This document shows, in pieces, positions 49,401-61,220 of a stretch of 64,000 nt of DNA. The first letter of the stretch is position 1, and each line of letters starts with the position of its first letter. Source of the DNA: Protea cynaroides (lineage: Eukaryota; Streptophyta; Magnoliopsida; Proteales; Proteaceae). The stretch is taken from the NCBI GenBank assembly GCA_028583415.1, contig CM053275.1, positions 82,150,805 to 82,214,804 on the forward strand, given 5' to 3'. The notes beneath the pieces were generated by a model. It made no database searches and was not told the origin of the DNA. It saw only the letters and a list, made by a program, of their open reading frames with translations. Made by a program: the position numbers and the translations under genes.

Positions 49401-49867
49401 ACCTTGACCGTTGCTCCAGACTCAGTTCTGATCTTTGAAATGTTGCAGCCACACTTGCCGATCAAACCACCAACCATTGGCTCCGGAACCATCAGGTCAA
49501 AGTTTATATAATCAGCAGGGAGTGGGTTTCCTATAGATGATGATGTTAATAAGTCAAAATGTTGCAGAATGTTTCACTTGCAGAATGTTGTATATAGTAC
49601 GGTCGTTTCGATCTGAGTATCACTAAAAAAACCTGGAGTTGGGGTCATATATGGTTGATTTGGGTTAAAATTGTATGCCGGCCTGACTGAAACAACTTTT
49701 TTCGGTGGATTTTCCCTGCATAATAAGAAATTTTGATAATTAAGAAAGCAAGCTAATAAATTTGACTAACTGAATAAATAGAGATGGACTGACCTCAATA
49801 GACGGCCAATTTCCTCCACAGCTTTCAGTACTCCTAGAATATCACCTGATATCTGATTTTATAAGGT

Positions 49868-49911
<44 letters not shown>

Positions 49912-52900
49912 GTAGTGAGCAAGGAGATGGGAAGCAAAACAAATAGTTCCAAGTAGGGTAAAGAAGAGGCAAAATCTCTCAAAAGCCTTCCATCAGTCAA
50001 GAAGAAAACCCCACAAACGACAAGAAACTATTGTACATTTCTTCATACACATGAAGCTTTAAAACACCTTCTGCGTTCAAAATTATTACACTATTCCACA
50101 ACAAATAACATAAAATGGAAGATTTCCTCGTATCACTTTTCCTTACCAAAAGCTAGGTGGCCCAATCAACCATCTAGTCTTACAATATGTGAAGCATGGT
50201 TCAATCAATTTCAAGACAATAGGGAATCTGATAAACAATATGCTTCAATCAATCAATAAAATGGTCATGAAAAGTATGTGCTTACGGACCATGGGAATCT
50301 GATACATTCTCTGTTCCTGTAAACTTCTGTTGATGGAAGGATTGCCTCGCCCTTCTAGAGAGTAACGGCTTATTCATCATTAATTAATGGATGAGATGGC
50401 TTCATCACCAACGCCTCCTCCCATTTGTTTAGTCTACTTCCTAAGTTACGAGCCCTAAATGACACACGCTAGGCCTTTTTTTTTTTTCTTATATACACCA
50501 CTGCTCTGGTCCTCAAGATAAGAACTAGTCGTGAGAAAAAAAAAATTCAAGACCCCTTCCACATGTACAGTATGGTAGTAAAATAAAAATAGGGGAATAA
50601 TTGGAGGGAAACATATGGTTTTTTTTTATTTTTAGTGCCTTCATTCTCAATGGAGGTCAGTAACACCTGGCAAATGTGTGGGTAATCACTTAACGATTCT
50701 AAGGATGAGAATTTAACAAATTATTGATGACTGACTTATTCAAGGTTCAAACTCTCCATTGCTTAGTTAAGTTTCACCTCAAGAAACAACAACAACTGAA
50801 GACAAAGAAAATACAAAACAGAAAAGAGGGGGGGAACCGATGAAGAAACTGAGAAAAATTATCCCCACAACATAACTAACCCTATCAAAGACAAGCTCAC
50901 CTGCACCATGCGATCAGAATCATGAGCAGAAGCACACAAAGGGAACTGATTTTGACCCAAAACCATGATACTGGTGCCAGATTCATTCCTTAATTTCTCA
51001 ATATTCTGGCCAGACATCCCAATCAGAGAACCTGCTTGTGACCCTGAAATCAGCAACCGAATCATTTTGACAGCAACTTGTCCTACACCAACTGATGCAA
51101 CAGCATTGACATCCTCATCCTGTTAAGTTAGAAAAAGAAAACAATAATTCCTTCAGTGCATGAACATACAAAGAAAAACCCAGACCCCAAGACAGAAACA
51201 TTCATCCTCAGAAATTAAATATTGAGCTTATTGATTAACATTAACAAGATTTCACCACCATTACCTAATAATACGACTGTGCAAGACAACCAATAACATA
51301 GTAACCAGGTGATACCCCAAAGAGATGCTGTCATGTTCATTCCAGTCTTGTGATAAGGGTTCGTCATTTTCAAAACCACATACATCAGCTAAACATCGGG
51401 CAAATACTATGACATATATTAAATGCTTCAAGGCTGCTAACCTAGAAACCTGCCATATCCTAATTATTTCAAGCTCTCCCTGCCCTAAGATCATTATACC
51501 CCTCCTAGCTCACACAACCAGATTTGAATATTCTCTTCCCCTCTTCTTCCACACTCTCTTTTCCCTCTTTTTCTTCCTTTTTTTTCAGGCCTGTCTTAGT
51601 CCTTGAGGGATTGGGGAGGTTAGGCCGTCATGGGTTTATGATCTAGTAGTTGTTTGTAGTTGAAGGGTAGGGGAGTTTGCCGAGGAGTAGTGTAGTAGTG
51701 CTGCAAAAATTGTGCTTTTCTTTTCATTCTGTGGTTCTGTTCGCTTGACTATGCTTTATATCTCTTCCTTCCTTCATCTTTAACATATCCTTCTTTGTTG
51801 CCAATAAAAAAATAAATAAAAAAACAAGTTCTTGCTGGAAACACCAAGATTCCTTGGAAAATTATGAAAATAATGAGCAGGAATGTTCTCAAGTTAAATT
51901 CCAAATTTCACATAAATCAGAGGGGGGAAAAAGAAAGAGAAGTGACATTTCCAACAAACCGTGCTCTTTAAGCAAGGAACCAAATCTCAGTTTCGAGGCC
52001 AGTTTCAGTTAGGTACGTAACCGAGGCGTGCTGGATCTTGGTTCGAGGTTTCGACACTTGATTTCGACCCTAGGCCTCCCTGGGTTGAAATCTAGAATCA
52101 AACCATAGGTTTCAACCCTAGGTTTCATTTTGGCCAAGCAAGAACTGAGACAACTCTTGAGAGTTCGGCCAGTTTCTATCGAAACCTAGAACCATGTCTT
52201 TAAGAGAAATCGATCTACCAATGACCCAGAAAAAAACAAAGTAAACATGACAACATAATTGTTATGTAATTAACATGGTGTACTGAATATCACCCAGAAG
52301 AAAACATGGTGTACCGAAAATCACATTACCATGAGGATAATACTGGCTATAAGATGAAGAGCATTTTCTGCCTCAGAAACCTTGCTATCATTGTCCACAG
52401 AACTGATAATAATTACACGCTCTTCATATGGCTGCAAAATATGAAAGTAAAGTCAGAAATACCACTATCTTAGATCTATAACAGAATCTTTGGCTTAAAT
52501 TCTAATTGATGCCCATACTTCATACAAATAAATAAAAACCTAAACCCCAAGGGCTACTAGCTAAGTTGGCAAAGACCAACACCTCACAATTAAGAGACCA
52601 TGAATTCAACTCTCCTAGGGGCCTACCTATCAAAAGAATAAATAAATAAATAACAGCCTAGAAAACAGTTACGACGACAGCTAAATGGACAAATTAGGTC
52701 AGGTATCAAGGCGAGATGAGAGGATTTTTTTTTCTATTATCCCTACTCCAATATAAACAGGACAAGGAAAAAAGACGGCGATAACCAAAGCTCAAATTTT
52801 GATAACCTTAATCTGTGTCTGATCAGAGTCCCCACTTTAGATAAACCTTGTTTTGTACCATTTCATCCTAAACCCCTAATTGAATTTTAGCCTTTCCCTT

Positions 52901-54827
52901 AAGATTCTTTCTTTCTCGATTCAAGAAACCTTCCTCATTCCTTAGGTCCAACCCTAACCACTAACAAACTTGTCCTTATGTTGTGAAGATCAGTACAGGT
53001 GTCAAAATTGAGGCAAACCGAAAAACCAAACCAGACTCCTTATTGGTTAGGTATTGGTCTTGTTTTAATTTTTATAAACCAATGAATAACCGAAAACGAC
53101 AGGACAGACCGATATGACTGAAACCAGGAAAAAAAACTGGATAAAACCAATAAAATTCAATATTTTTTGGCAAAAGGTATTGTGCACGGCCATGTACGTA
53201 CATGGCTGTGGCTTTGGCTAACAGATGGGAAGAGGGAAAAGATGTGTAATACCAAATCTACCCCCTACTGAACAAAGGACCCAATGCGTGACCATGTACG
53301 TACACAGCCCGTGTATAAATCCTGGGTCTATGATTTTTAACAACAATTTTATTTAATATTTGAAAAAACGAGACCGAACCAATAGTAAACCGATAAGAGA
53401 CTGTCAATAGAAACCAATAAGGGACCGCAATTGACAGGACTAATAGTTATTGGTTGCTATTTTGATTTCATAGATTGAACTCCTTATTGCCCCTGAAACC
53501 GAACTGAACAGATATAAGGAAAAAAAAAAAAAAAGGGTCAGAACCAACCATTTGAAATCCTTGAAGGTAGGCATCATTTTCCTTGAGCCCATTACCCATA
53601 CATGTAGGATATTGAAACCATCCCATATCCTACTTCAATTTCTACCATCATCAGAGCAACATCAAGAACTCGGCATAATGACATACAGATTTCATCATTG
53701 CCAACACAGTCTGTATATACTCAAGTCCAGTCACAACTGGGTCAACCTTATTTTCTTTTCATTAAGAAGAATTTTGGAGAGTGGACATCAAAAGCTCAGC
53801 TCTGGTGGCAGCAACAGGATAGATTTTGAGAAACTAGGTTACATCATGGGTGTTGCTTCATTTGATAAGGATGGTTCATACTAAGTATTTCAGGGTATCC
53901 CATGCATGATATTATGGAAAGACTCCCTACTCTTTCATGCTTTTTGCTTCTTTTGTTTTCATTCATTTAATGCATTCTTGCTTCCATAAGCCAGAGAGGA
54001 TGGCTTTAGATTACATGCTTCTTTAAATACCCCTCGCTGTTAGATGGAATAGGCAATGCAGTTGTGATTGAACGGTTTTTTTGTGCAGCATCAAGAGAAG
54101 AAACCTTCATTGCAATAGAATTAAAGAAGCAGAGATTAAAATACTCATACGAGAAACAATCGCCATCAAACTAGGAGTACAGGATGCATATTTTGAAATG
54201 AATGCTAAAAAATTGGTCACAAACATGAATCTTCAAACAACCAATATCTTATGCTAACACCCCCCACCCCCCCCCAAGCTTCCAAAAAGGGAAAAAAAAA
54301 AACTTTGAAGTTTTCTGCATTTATAACTAGCGTTGTCGCCTATAGACTTTCGTATTAGATGGATGACCTTAACTGACAAATAGAGTAACCACCTACAACT
54401 TGTTCCCAAATTCCAATAAGGGCAATACAGCTCTACAAGGCATCAGAGGATAATAGTGTGTAATTATATCTAACTTCCACCAAAATATTAGACAGGAAAA
54501 GAAAGGACATAGTTACAAGTTACAACTAAAAAGGTGTGTGTGTTGGGGGGAGGGGGGGAGGGCCGGGGCGACGATTATTTCTATTGCTAATATTAGATAA
54601 CCGTTCCTTTTTTTTTTCTTTTTCCTGCTTAAAAAAATTCAACTCAGCTTAGCAATATCCCAACTACTTAAAGTCAGACAAATCATGTATGTTGTTCCAC
54701 TCTATTTAGAGCCAGAGTAGCCGTTGACTCATAAACATAAGCACTAATGCCCTTTCTCAGCAATTCCACCTAAACAATCTTTGGCCTTCATTTTGTCCTT
54801 TGTCACCTCCAATGTGCACCGAATACC

Positions 54828-54871
<44 letters not shown>

Positions 54872-55395
54872 CTATTGCTAATGTTAGATAACCGTTCTTT
54901 TTTTTTAAAACCTGTTTGAAAAGAAAAATCAACTCAGCTTAGCAATATCCCAACTACTTGAACTCAGACAAATCGTGTATGTTGTTCCACTCTATTTAGA
55001 GCCATAGCATCCGTTGACTCACAAACATAAGCACTCATGCCCTTTCTCAGCAATTCCACCTAGACAATCTTTGGCCTTCATTTTGTCCTTTTATCACCGC
55101 CAATGTGCACCGAATACCATTGGCACCTGCCATACAGGCCAAACCATGTATTGATTTCTTCACATCTTGTCACCTATTGATGCTACTCTTAGGTTCCCTC
55201 TAAGGGTATTTATTTCCAGCACTACTGAAACGTTAGTTTAAAATAGATATTGTAAAACGGTAACTTTCATTCATTGGGTCATTGTCGACCTTAAAATACT
55301 TTCTGTTCAGTCAACATTCTCATTTCCTAACTAACTCTACATCCACGCCTAGACTAACTAAATCACTTCAAACAGTCAAAACATTATTCCAAGCA

Positions 55396-55449
<54 letters not shown>

Positions 55450-55980
55450 AGTAAGATAACATCAACTCTAACAAGTCAACCTCCCTAATTATACTTTCAT
55501 TAAGGTAAAATCTTTAACGAAGAAAAGATATTATCAACTCGATAAAGTCTGCTGCTGGTTTCGTACCAAAGACCTCTGTTCAAAAAAAAAAAATTAATAA
55601 TAAAAAAAAAATCTACTTCGCTAGCTAAACCATTTAGGGTAAGGAAAGTAAGAGAAATTGAAACTCACGGCAATAGCATCTGCAATCTTAATCATGGCCC
55701 CAGTCTCTTCTCTGATCTTTTGGATTCGACTACCTCCTCTACCAATTACTTTCCCTATCTGCCTCGAAGGGACGACTATCCTGAACAACACATCCTGAGA
55801 TTTCGCCATACGCTTCGCCAACTGCTGATCCACCGCCGTATCTGGATGAGTAAAACCTTCACCGACGGCACCGGCAACCAGTTCATCCTCCCGGAGACGC
55901 TTTGTACCTCTATTGAATTCATCTTCTTTCTCTTCCTTAACCATGAAGGAACTTCTCTGCTCTTCACCTCCTTGTAGCAT
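42799..55980 (-). CDS. Triple-KH poly(C)-binding-like RNA-binding protein, 8 exons, 345 aa
   Basis: Exons, minus strand: 55980-55669, 52431-52330, 51119-50901, 49852-49794, 49715-49633, 49530-49403, 46291-46229, 42870-42799. Junctions are GT-AG, phases agree, and the 1038 nt contain no internal stop. KH1 (about 65-136) has IGKVIGRGGSRIQKIREE, KH2 (about 157-230) IGMSGQNIEKLRNE and KH3 (about 267-340) GGLIGKCGCNISKIRTE; all three GxxG RNA-clamping loops are kept. The acidic/basic N-terminus holds a possible nuclear signal (GTKRLRE). The family is the plant PCBP/hnRNP K-like group (FLK, PEPPER, HEN4, RCF3), acting in nuclear RNA processing. It lacks the WPGWPG motif I associate with FLK/PEPPER, so the subfamily is open. 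At 345 aa it is shorter than most relatives. Introns reach 3.2-3.4 kb and are full of MITEs. Confidence 0.92.
43095..44365. mobile_element. hAT-type MITE candidate enclosing a G-rich strand, KH-gene intron 7
   Basis: The left part (43110-43245) and right part (44225-44360) are rich in (A/G)ATTC(C/G)GATT words that pair as imperfect inverted repeats (left GAATCAGAGTGCTAATTCC against right complement GAATCAGGGTTGGAATTGG). Such GGAATCGG-rich ends are common in plant hAT MITEs. The interior is the G-rich tract 43360-44200. A target duplication was not resolved. Confidence 0.4.
43360..44200. repeat. Strand-asymmetric G/purine-rich tract (C/U-rich in the KH transcript)
   Basis: Over about 840 bp the + strand is almost all G and A, with many GGGGG runs (densest 43520-43640, 43920-44000). 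The minus strand, which is the KH-gene sense strand, is correspondingly C/T-rich. Long proline/serine-rich and glycine/arginine-rich open frames on both strands here are artefacts of the composition. Confidence 0.85.
44429..44460. repeat. Poly(A) run of about 32 bases
   Basis: Uninterrupted A-run just after the G-rich element. It may be a short-interspersed-element tail or simple slippage. Confidence 0.85.
45490..46140. mobile_element. hAT-type MITE, 651 bp, CTCGTGAG target-site duplication
   Basis: CTCGTGAG occurs immediately outside both ends (45482-45489 and 46141-46148), an exact 8 bp duplication as made by hAT transposases. Ends are CAGTGTTTTAAATCTCGGCG and the complement of the right end CATAGTTCGAAATCTCAAG; the subterminal parts are rich in GAGATCTCG and TCTCGA. 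It has no coding capacity. It sits in KH-gene intron 7. Confidence 0.85.
46355..46404. repeat. (TA)n microsatellite
   Basis: About 24 TA units in KH-gene intron 6, close to the 5' side of exon 7. Confidence 0.9.
46750..47062. mobile_element. hAT-like MITE candidate
   Basis: Left TTGTCATGGTGCCCAGGC and right complement CTTGTCAAGGCGTCGCCAG pair imperfectly. Related 'agttgtcaaggcgtcacctaggcgtc' sequence occurs at 30643-30668, so the family is repeated in the window. A target duplication was not found. Confidence 0.4.
47240..48450 (-). repeat. LTR-like remnant in KH-gene intron 6
   Basis: On the minus strand the block has a TATA-like run (TTTTATATATTGCC near 48140-48155) followed by a C/T-rich leader-like stretch (47800-48040). 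This is the arrangement of a retrotransposon LTR. No ends, target duplication or coding domain were seen. Confidence 0.35.
49875..49910. repeat. (TAA)n microsatellite
   Basis: About 12 TAA units in KH-gene intron 3, about 25 bp upstream (in transcript sense) of the exon 4 acceptor. Confidence 0.9.
51973..52196. mobile_element. hAT-type MITE, 224 bp, TCTTTAAG target-site duplication
   Basis: TCTTTAAG flanks both ends (51965-51972 and 52197-52204). Ends are CAAGGAACCAAATCTCAGTT and, complemented, CATGGTTCTAGGTTTCGATA. The interior repeats TTTCGA and GAAACC words. Located in KH-gene intron 2, about 130 bp from exon 2. Confidence 0.82.
52995..53510. repeat. Repeat-rich intron block with GTACGTAC palindromes
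   Basis: ACCGAA/CCGATA/AACCAATA words typical of MITE interiors cover 53000-53160 and 53360-53510. Between them, GCCATGTACGTACATGGC (53189-53206) is a perfect palindrome, with a partial second copy CCATGTACGTACACAGCC at 53292-53309. It may be a MITE with another small element nested in it. KH-gene intron 1. Confidence 0.45.
54579..55123. repeat. Tandem duplication of about 255 bp separated by a (GT)n run
   Basis: Copy 1 (54579-54829) and copy 2 (54871-55123) both run from TCTATTGCTAATRTTAGATA to GTGCACCGAATACCATTG and are about 93% identical by eye. A (GT)n run of about 20 units (54830-54870) lies exactly at the junction. KH-gene intron 1. Confidence 0.88.
55398..55449. repeat. (CA)n(GA)n compound microsatellite
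   Basis: About 15 CA units directly followed by about 10 GA units, in KH-gene intron 1. Confidence 0.9.
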
Positions 55981-57840
55981 CTTTGCAAGCCGCGTTCAGA
56001 GGAAACGAAGCCGATGAACGGGTTTTCTTTGGAAAATGGGAGTCCCCAAATCCCTTTCCTGAAATTCTCCTAAAAAAGCAAATCTTTATGAACCCCTTCA
56101 AAATGCCTAAATTACCCTTGGGATGACAACTGGTTTATTTATAAAAAAAATAAAAAATAAAAAAAATTTCTACGCTACTTATTTTTTGGAATTTTTTTTT
56201 TTTTTTTTTTTTTTTGGAAAAGAGGATAATTAAAGAGAAAAAGATAATTATTTTATCTTGTTATGTTTTTCTATCTATTTCTTGTGTTCCAAATATATCC
56301 TTTTCTCATTTAAGTTCATTCAATTAATATAGTTCAATCGGACCAGTATGGAGTTTGATAATCTTAGTCAACAATGAGGTATATGAAAGATATATTATTA
56401 GATTACGTATTGTGATTACCAGACTGCGTATTACTTTCTATTTCATGATGGCATGACCTCTTGCTTGGATGTAAAACTCCCTCTGTCGATAGATGTTCTA
56501 TGCCATGACACCAAACAAATTCCCTAAGACTACTATAACTGACATGATATAGGCCATTTTGTGTTCAATGTACTCCGTCTTAATAACATGTTAAGGGATT
56601 GGTTTATGAACGCATAGTCAGATATTCTTACAAACGGAAAGAGGTTTGACATGATAATCGTTATGACCCAATTTATTTTTGGGGTTCGAAAAAGACAAAA
56701 AATGAGATGCCAATAACCTAGCAAGACAAAGTACTCTCAGATGGCATGGAATGTCTTCTTCTTTTTTCTGAATCTTGAAAGTAATCTCATGTTAAATACC
56801 CATTTTTACCAAGATTTTTTTTTTTTTTTTTTTTTTTGGTGGGGGGGGGGGGGTGGAGCCACAGATACTTATGGGAGAGATTGATGCTCTGCTCACACTC
56901 TTATCAACCCTTTATCCTCTAAAAGCCTACCCCTGTGCTGAAGCTTCTGGCTTTTGATCAAGGGTCATGTTATTTTTGGCCCTTTATGATAAATTGCTAT
57001 AATTTCAAATAAATGCCACTATACCATCACATATAGCATTTTATTGCCAAATTTTGGTGTTTTTTCATACTTATTCAAATAAAGTTATAAGTTATATTTT
57101 AATTGTGTACTAAGATTGTCTAATTGTATCCTCTCATACTTTTATGATATATTTATTTATCAATCTAGTTATGTTAAGCTCTTAAAATATCAAGTGAATG
57201 TCGTATCATCATTTCATGTTGCCTTTCTAATTGTTAAATATATCAGAGTTTTTTCATTTTCATTCAAATAAAGTTACCCCGCCGAAGTGCATACTAGGAC
57301 AATCTAACTGTATACTCTCATACTCTATGTTATATTTGCCTTATAGTTTTTGTATTATATCATATAAATGCATTACTATCTCTTGTTGCCTTCTAATTGT
57401 CAAGGATATCAGTGTCTTTTCATTTGAAAATTATATTTTCTAACTGTTTATTAAGGTTTTCTTTGGTATGTATTATAAAATTATTTATAACATACATTAT
57501 GACATAAGTAGGTGTCTAGTATGATTTATATTACTTATTGTATTTAAATAATTTGATATAATAAAACATCTACAGATAAATTAGAAGGTCTTTAACATTA
57601 TTGTGATAATCTATTATTATTTTTTTATGTCTAGTGATATTAAGCAATTATTATTTATGATTCATAATGTCTAGTTTATATTTGTGTTTATGAGTTATTT
57701 ATGACAAATTATTTTTCGAATAAATTATAAGTCACAATTAATGATCGTTTGGTACCACTAGACATAAAGAAATAATAATAGGATATCACAGTAATGATAA
57801 ACACCTTCTAAACTATTTGTAGATTTTATATTATATTGAT
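55981..57840. other. KH-gene 5' flank and AT-rich spacer
   Basis: The first few hundred bases left of 56100 should contain the KH-gene promoter and 5' UTR, but I could not place a TATA box. T-runs lie at 56191-56214 and 56815-56838, the second followed by a 14-base G-run. The rest is AT-rich (57000-57800) with no supported gene. Confidence 0.4.
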
Positions 57841-58442
57841 GAGAAAATATCTACCACACTCCCTGTAGGTTATCGTAATCTCACTCACCCGCCATCGTTT
57901 ACAATAATATCCATAAGTCCCCTTACTTTTGAAAAACTGTATCTATCAGACCCCCTCCTTTAAGATATGTCCCTCAATCGATGACATGTCACCATTTTAA
58001 TTTAATAAATGACAAAACTACCCTTCTCTTTTAATTTTATAGAACTTAAAACCTTTTTCTTTTTTTCTTCTTCTTCGTCGACAGATTCTCATGAGTTGGA
58101 TATGGCCAGAACCCGACTGCGAGCCGGAGAAATCTCTTTTGATATCACTACTTCTTCGGCTCGCTGATCGGGTTCGGCCATATCCAACTCATGAGAATCA
58201 ATCGACGAAGAAGAAGAAAAAAAGAAAAAGGTTTTAAGTTTTATAAAATTAAAAGAGAAGGGTAGTTCTGTCATTTATTAAATTAAAATGGTGACATGTC
58301 ATCGATTGAGGGACATATCTTAAAGGAGGAGGTCTGATGGATACAATTTTTTAAAAGTAGGGGGTCATAGGGATATTATTGCAAACGATGGCGGGTGGGT
58401 GAGATTACGATAACCTACAAGGGGTGTGGTAGATATTTTTCC
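57841..58442. mobile_element. Foldback (long-TIR) Mutator-type MITE, 602 bp, 9 bp target-site duplication
   Basis: TATATTGAT occurs immediately outside both ends (57832-57840 and 58443-58451), the 9 bp length typical of Mutator elements. The ends read GAGAAAATATCTACCACAC and, complemented, GGAAAAATATCTACCACAC. The two halves are inverse copies over nearly their whole length (arms about 285 bp, about 95% identical by eye) with a short loop near 58128-58150. It has no coding capacity. Confidence 0.9.
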
Positions 58443-58451
58443 TATATTGAT

Positions 58452-60474
58452 TTATTTAAAATATAAATAAGTATCATAAATCTTACCAAACAATTACATA
58501 TGTCATAATGTATTATATAATTAATTCTATAATGCATATCAAAAAGAGCATTAATTCCTATGATACCGAAGTACTTGATGTCTTATTATCATCCCATGTT
58601 CCCTTTTAATTGTTAAATATGTTGAAATTTTAGCATTTTTATGTAAATAAAAATGGGTAATATTCCCTAATTGTTATTTCATAATTTATAATATATTTGT
58701 CATTATAGTTATGGTTAGTTTCTATAATACCAAATAGATGACCCACTATCGGAGCAGAAAAAAAATGAATGGACAATCGACCATTAAGTGAAGCCCTATC
58801 AACATACACATGAACAATCAATCCAAACAAGCTGCAAAGCAATTGATTTGGAGAAGAGAAGTCACTTGCAAACCACTTTTCCTCTCATTTTTTGCCTTAT
58901 TTTACTCCCATAATTTAACTACCATTAAATGAGGTCATTACTATGTGTCGACATCTGAGCAATAACTGGCACTTTCCTATTGATCACGGCATGAGAGAAG
59001 CCCCATCCCCTACTATCATCCAATGCTTTCTTTTTCTAATTGTCAAGTATGTCGAAGTATCTACACACCAGCAGGAGCATATTGGATTCTTCTCCAGAGG
59101 TGTGTACTATAGTCAAGATCTGTAACTTGGTGATGAGCAATCGTCGATGAGGAAATGTCACAGGAGAGGACAGAGGCAGGAGTAGGGGTGGGCAATTGAG
59201 ACAGCGATGAGCACATGGGAATCTGAGTAGTGAGTCGTTGTAACAATAGGATGGTGAAAACCTGAACCAAAGGGATCAAGAAAGTTATGTTAAACAAAGA
59301 TAAATTTGAAAGTTCAAAAATAGAAGGTATCCCAACGATAATATTTTTGAAACATCAGGTACTTCTGGTATAATTTTTCAAAACATCAGGTACCTCTGGT
59401 GTGATTTTTGAAACGTGAAATACCTCTGGTATAATTTTTATAAATATTAGGTACTGATGGATTCATATTTTATATATTTATTTCTCTTATATTTAGTTTA
59501 TTTAACATATTATATGTCTTATGGTACTCATTTGTGATGATTCCTTATATATAAGACATTGGAAGAAAATATTGATAATTTATGTTTAAAATAAAAAAAT
59601 TCTGATATTTTCAATAATGACCTTCTGAATTTCATGCAGATTTTTAATGTGGAAAGAATTCTAGAAATCAAACATGATCCAAAAATCTGATCTGAAAAGT
59701 TGATTTGAATTCAAATCAAAGAAGGAAGATTACCACACATAGAAAGTTTATTATTTGAAAGATTTGATTGATTGTCAGAAATCTTGAGAAGAATATATAC
59801 CTCTATGGAATATTACAAAGATTGACAAGTCTAGAGGTGGCATTTGGTTAATGATGGAATGATTCTCTATTTAATCTAGGCAAGAGAATTTTGTTTAATC
59901 TTTATTTTCATGTAATAAGATTGTCAATTCTAGATATACCAGTTTTAATCTTATCTACTCTGACTATTTAAGCAATGTAAATGCTACGTAATAGAGCATC
60001 CAAGAATTATTGAGAAGATAATTTTATTTCTTTTATCTTTATTTTCTATCATGTCTAGCTAAGTTCTTTAGTCGATTCAAGGAGAATTCAATCTGGTTAG
60101 TAAAATTGTGAGACTCTGTTCTTAATTTTAATTATTTTTATATTCAAATATTTGTGTTTCTTAATTTTTCAAGTTAATGGTTGCATGATTCAGTTTATTA
60201 AGAGACCTATTAATTGATTGAGTTATGTGATTTATTGTTAACCTGAATCCATAATCCGTAATTGTTATGATGTTTAGGAAAAATAGCAATTAAGTAGAAC
60301 AATTATGATCCAAGTTTTTGTTACTTGCTTAAATAAAACATAGAATGAATTAAATAATCTGACGTTTGTTAGATTGTTGTTCATCTTTAACTTCCTCCAA
60401 GAGTGTAATGTTATCAGTAAATTCTTGAGGATTGCTTAATACCAATTGGTTTATTGATAAGAATTAAATTGTGT
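58452..60474. other. AT-rich spacer, nothing gene-like
   Basis: No supported gene. It includes the tandem repeats at 59345-59455 and long AT-rich stretches that could be old LTR sequence, without identifiable ends. Confidence 0.4.
59345..59455. repeat. Short tandem repeat, unit about 37 bp, about three copies
   Basis: The phrase GTACYTCTGGT followed by (A/G)TAATTTTT occurs near 59358, 59390 and 59421, with variable AAACATCAG or AAACGTGAA joins. Confidence 0.7.
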
Positions 60475-60482
60475 ACTGGACT

Positions 60483-61110
60483 TAAGGGTGTAAAAAATGG
60501 GCCCGGTCCGGTAGCACGGACCGAGCCAGCCCGATATAACCCGAACCCAACCCGGACCGAACCTTAATGGACAGGTTTCGGTCTTGGCTTGTAAAGCCCG
60601 ACACCGTTTCAGCCCAAACCGAAACCAGACCGTTAAGAAGCCCGAACTAGCCCGAACTAATAATACCTAACCCGAACACCGGTAAGGTCAATCCAGGCCC
60701 AGTTTCTTAATTTTAATGGTTTTAAATTTTGATAGATTATATTACACTGTTATACTTCACTTCTTGATCGGAAAGATTATATGAATCTATACTTGAAAAG
60801 AGTATATTAATTGTTATAATTTACTGAATTACATGGATATAGAAGGAATGATGCTAATTTAATAGATAAAAATAATAAAATAGGCCCGATAAGCTTGATA
60901 AGCCCGATCCAGACCGAATCAATCCGAAATCACATCAATAAGTCCAACCCGATAACAAACCGACACCGAACCAGTCCGATAGTTATTGTGTCCAGCGCAG
61001 CCCAACCCAGCCCGAACTCTTAATGAACATGTTTTGGGCTGGGCTTATAAAACCCAACACCGATTCAACCCAGAACGTAACCAGCCCAGACCGACGCGTT
61101 GACACCCTTA
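60483..61110. mobile_element. hAT-type MITE, 628 bp, ACTGGACT target-site duplication
   Basis: ACTGGACT flanks both ends (60475-60482 and 61111-61118). Ends are TAAGGGTGTAAAAAATGGGC and, complemented, TAAGGGTGTCAACGCGTCGG. Inside, the two ends are also direct repeats of each other over about 90 bp (CCCGAAC..TTAATG.ACA.GTTT.GG and CCCGACACCG.TTCA.CCC), an arrangement of subterminal repeats. It has no coding capacity. Confidence 0.88.
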
Positions 61111-61220
61111 ACTGGACTCAAATTAATGAAATTAGGAAAGGTAAGGATTGTCTGACTTTTTGATAATCTTTGGTTAAATATTTGAATAGAGAATTATATA
61201 TATATATATATATATATATA

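Noticed and set aside
55720..55977. 85-codon plus-strand frame
   Set aside because: Antisense of KH-gene exon 1.
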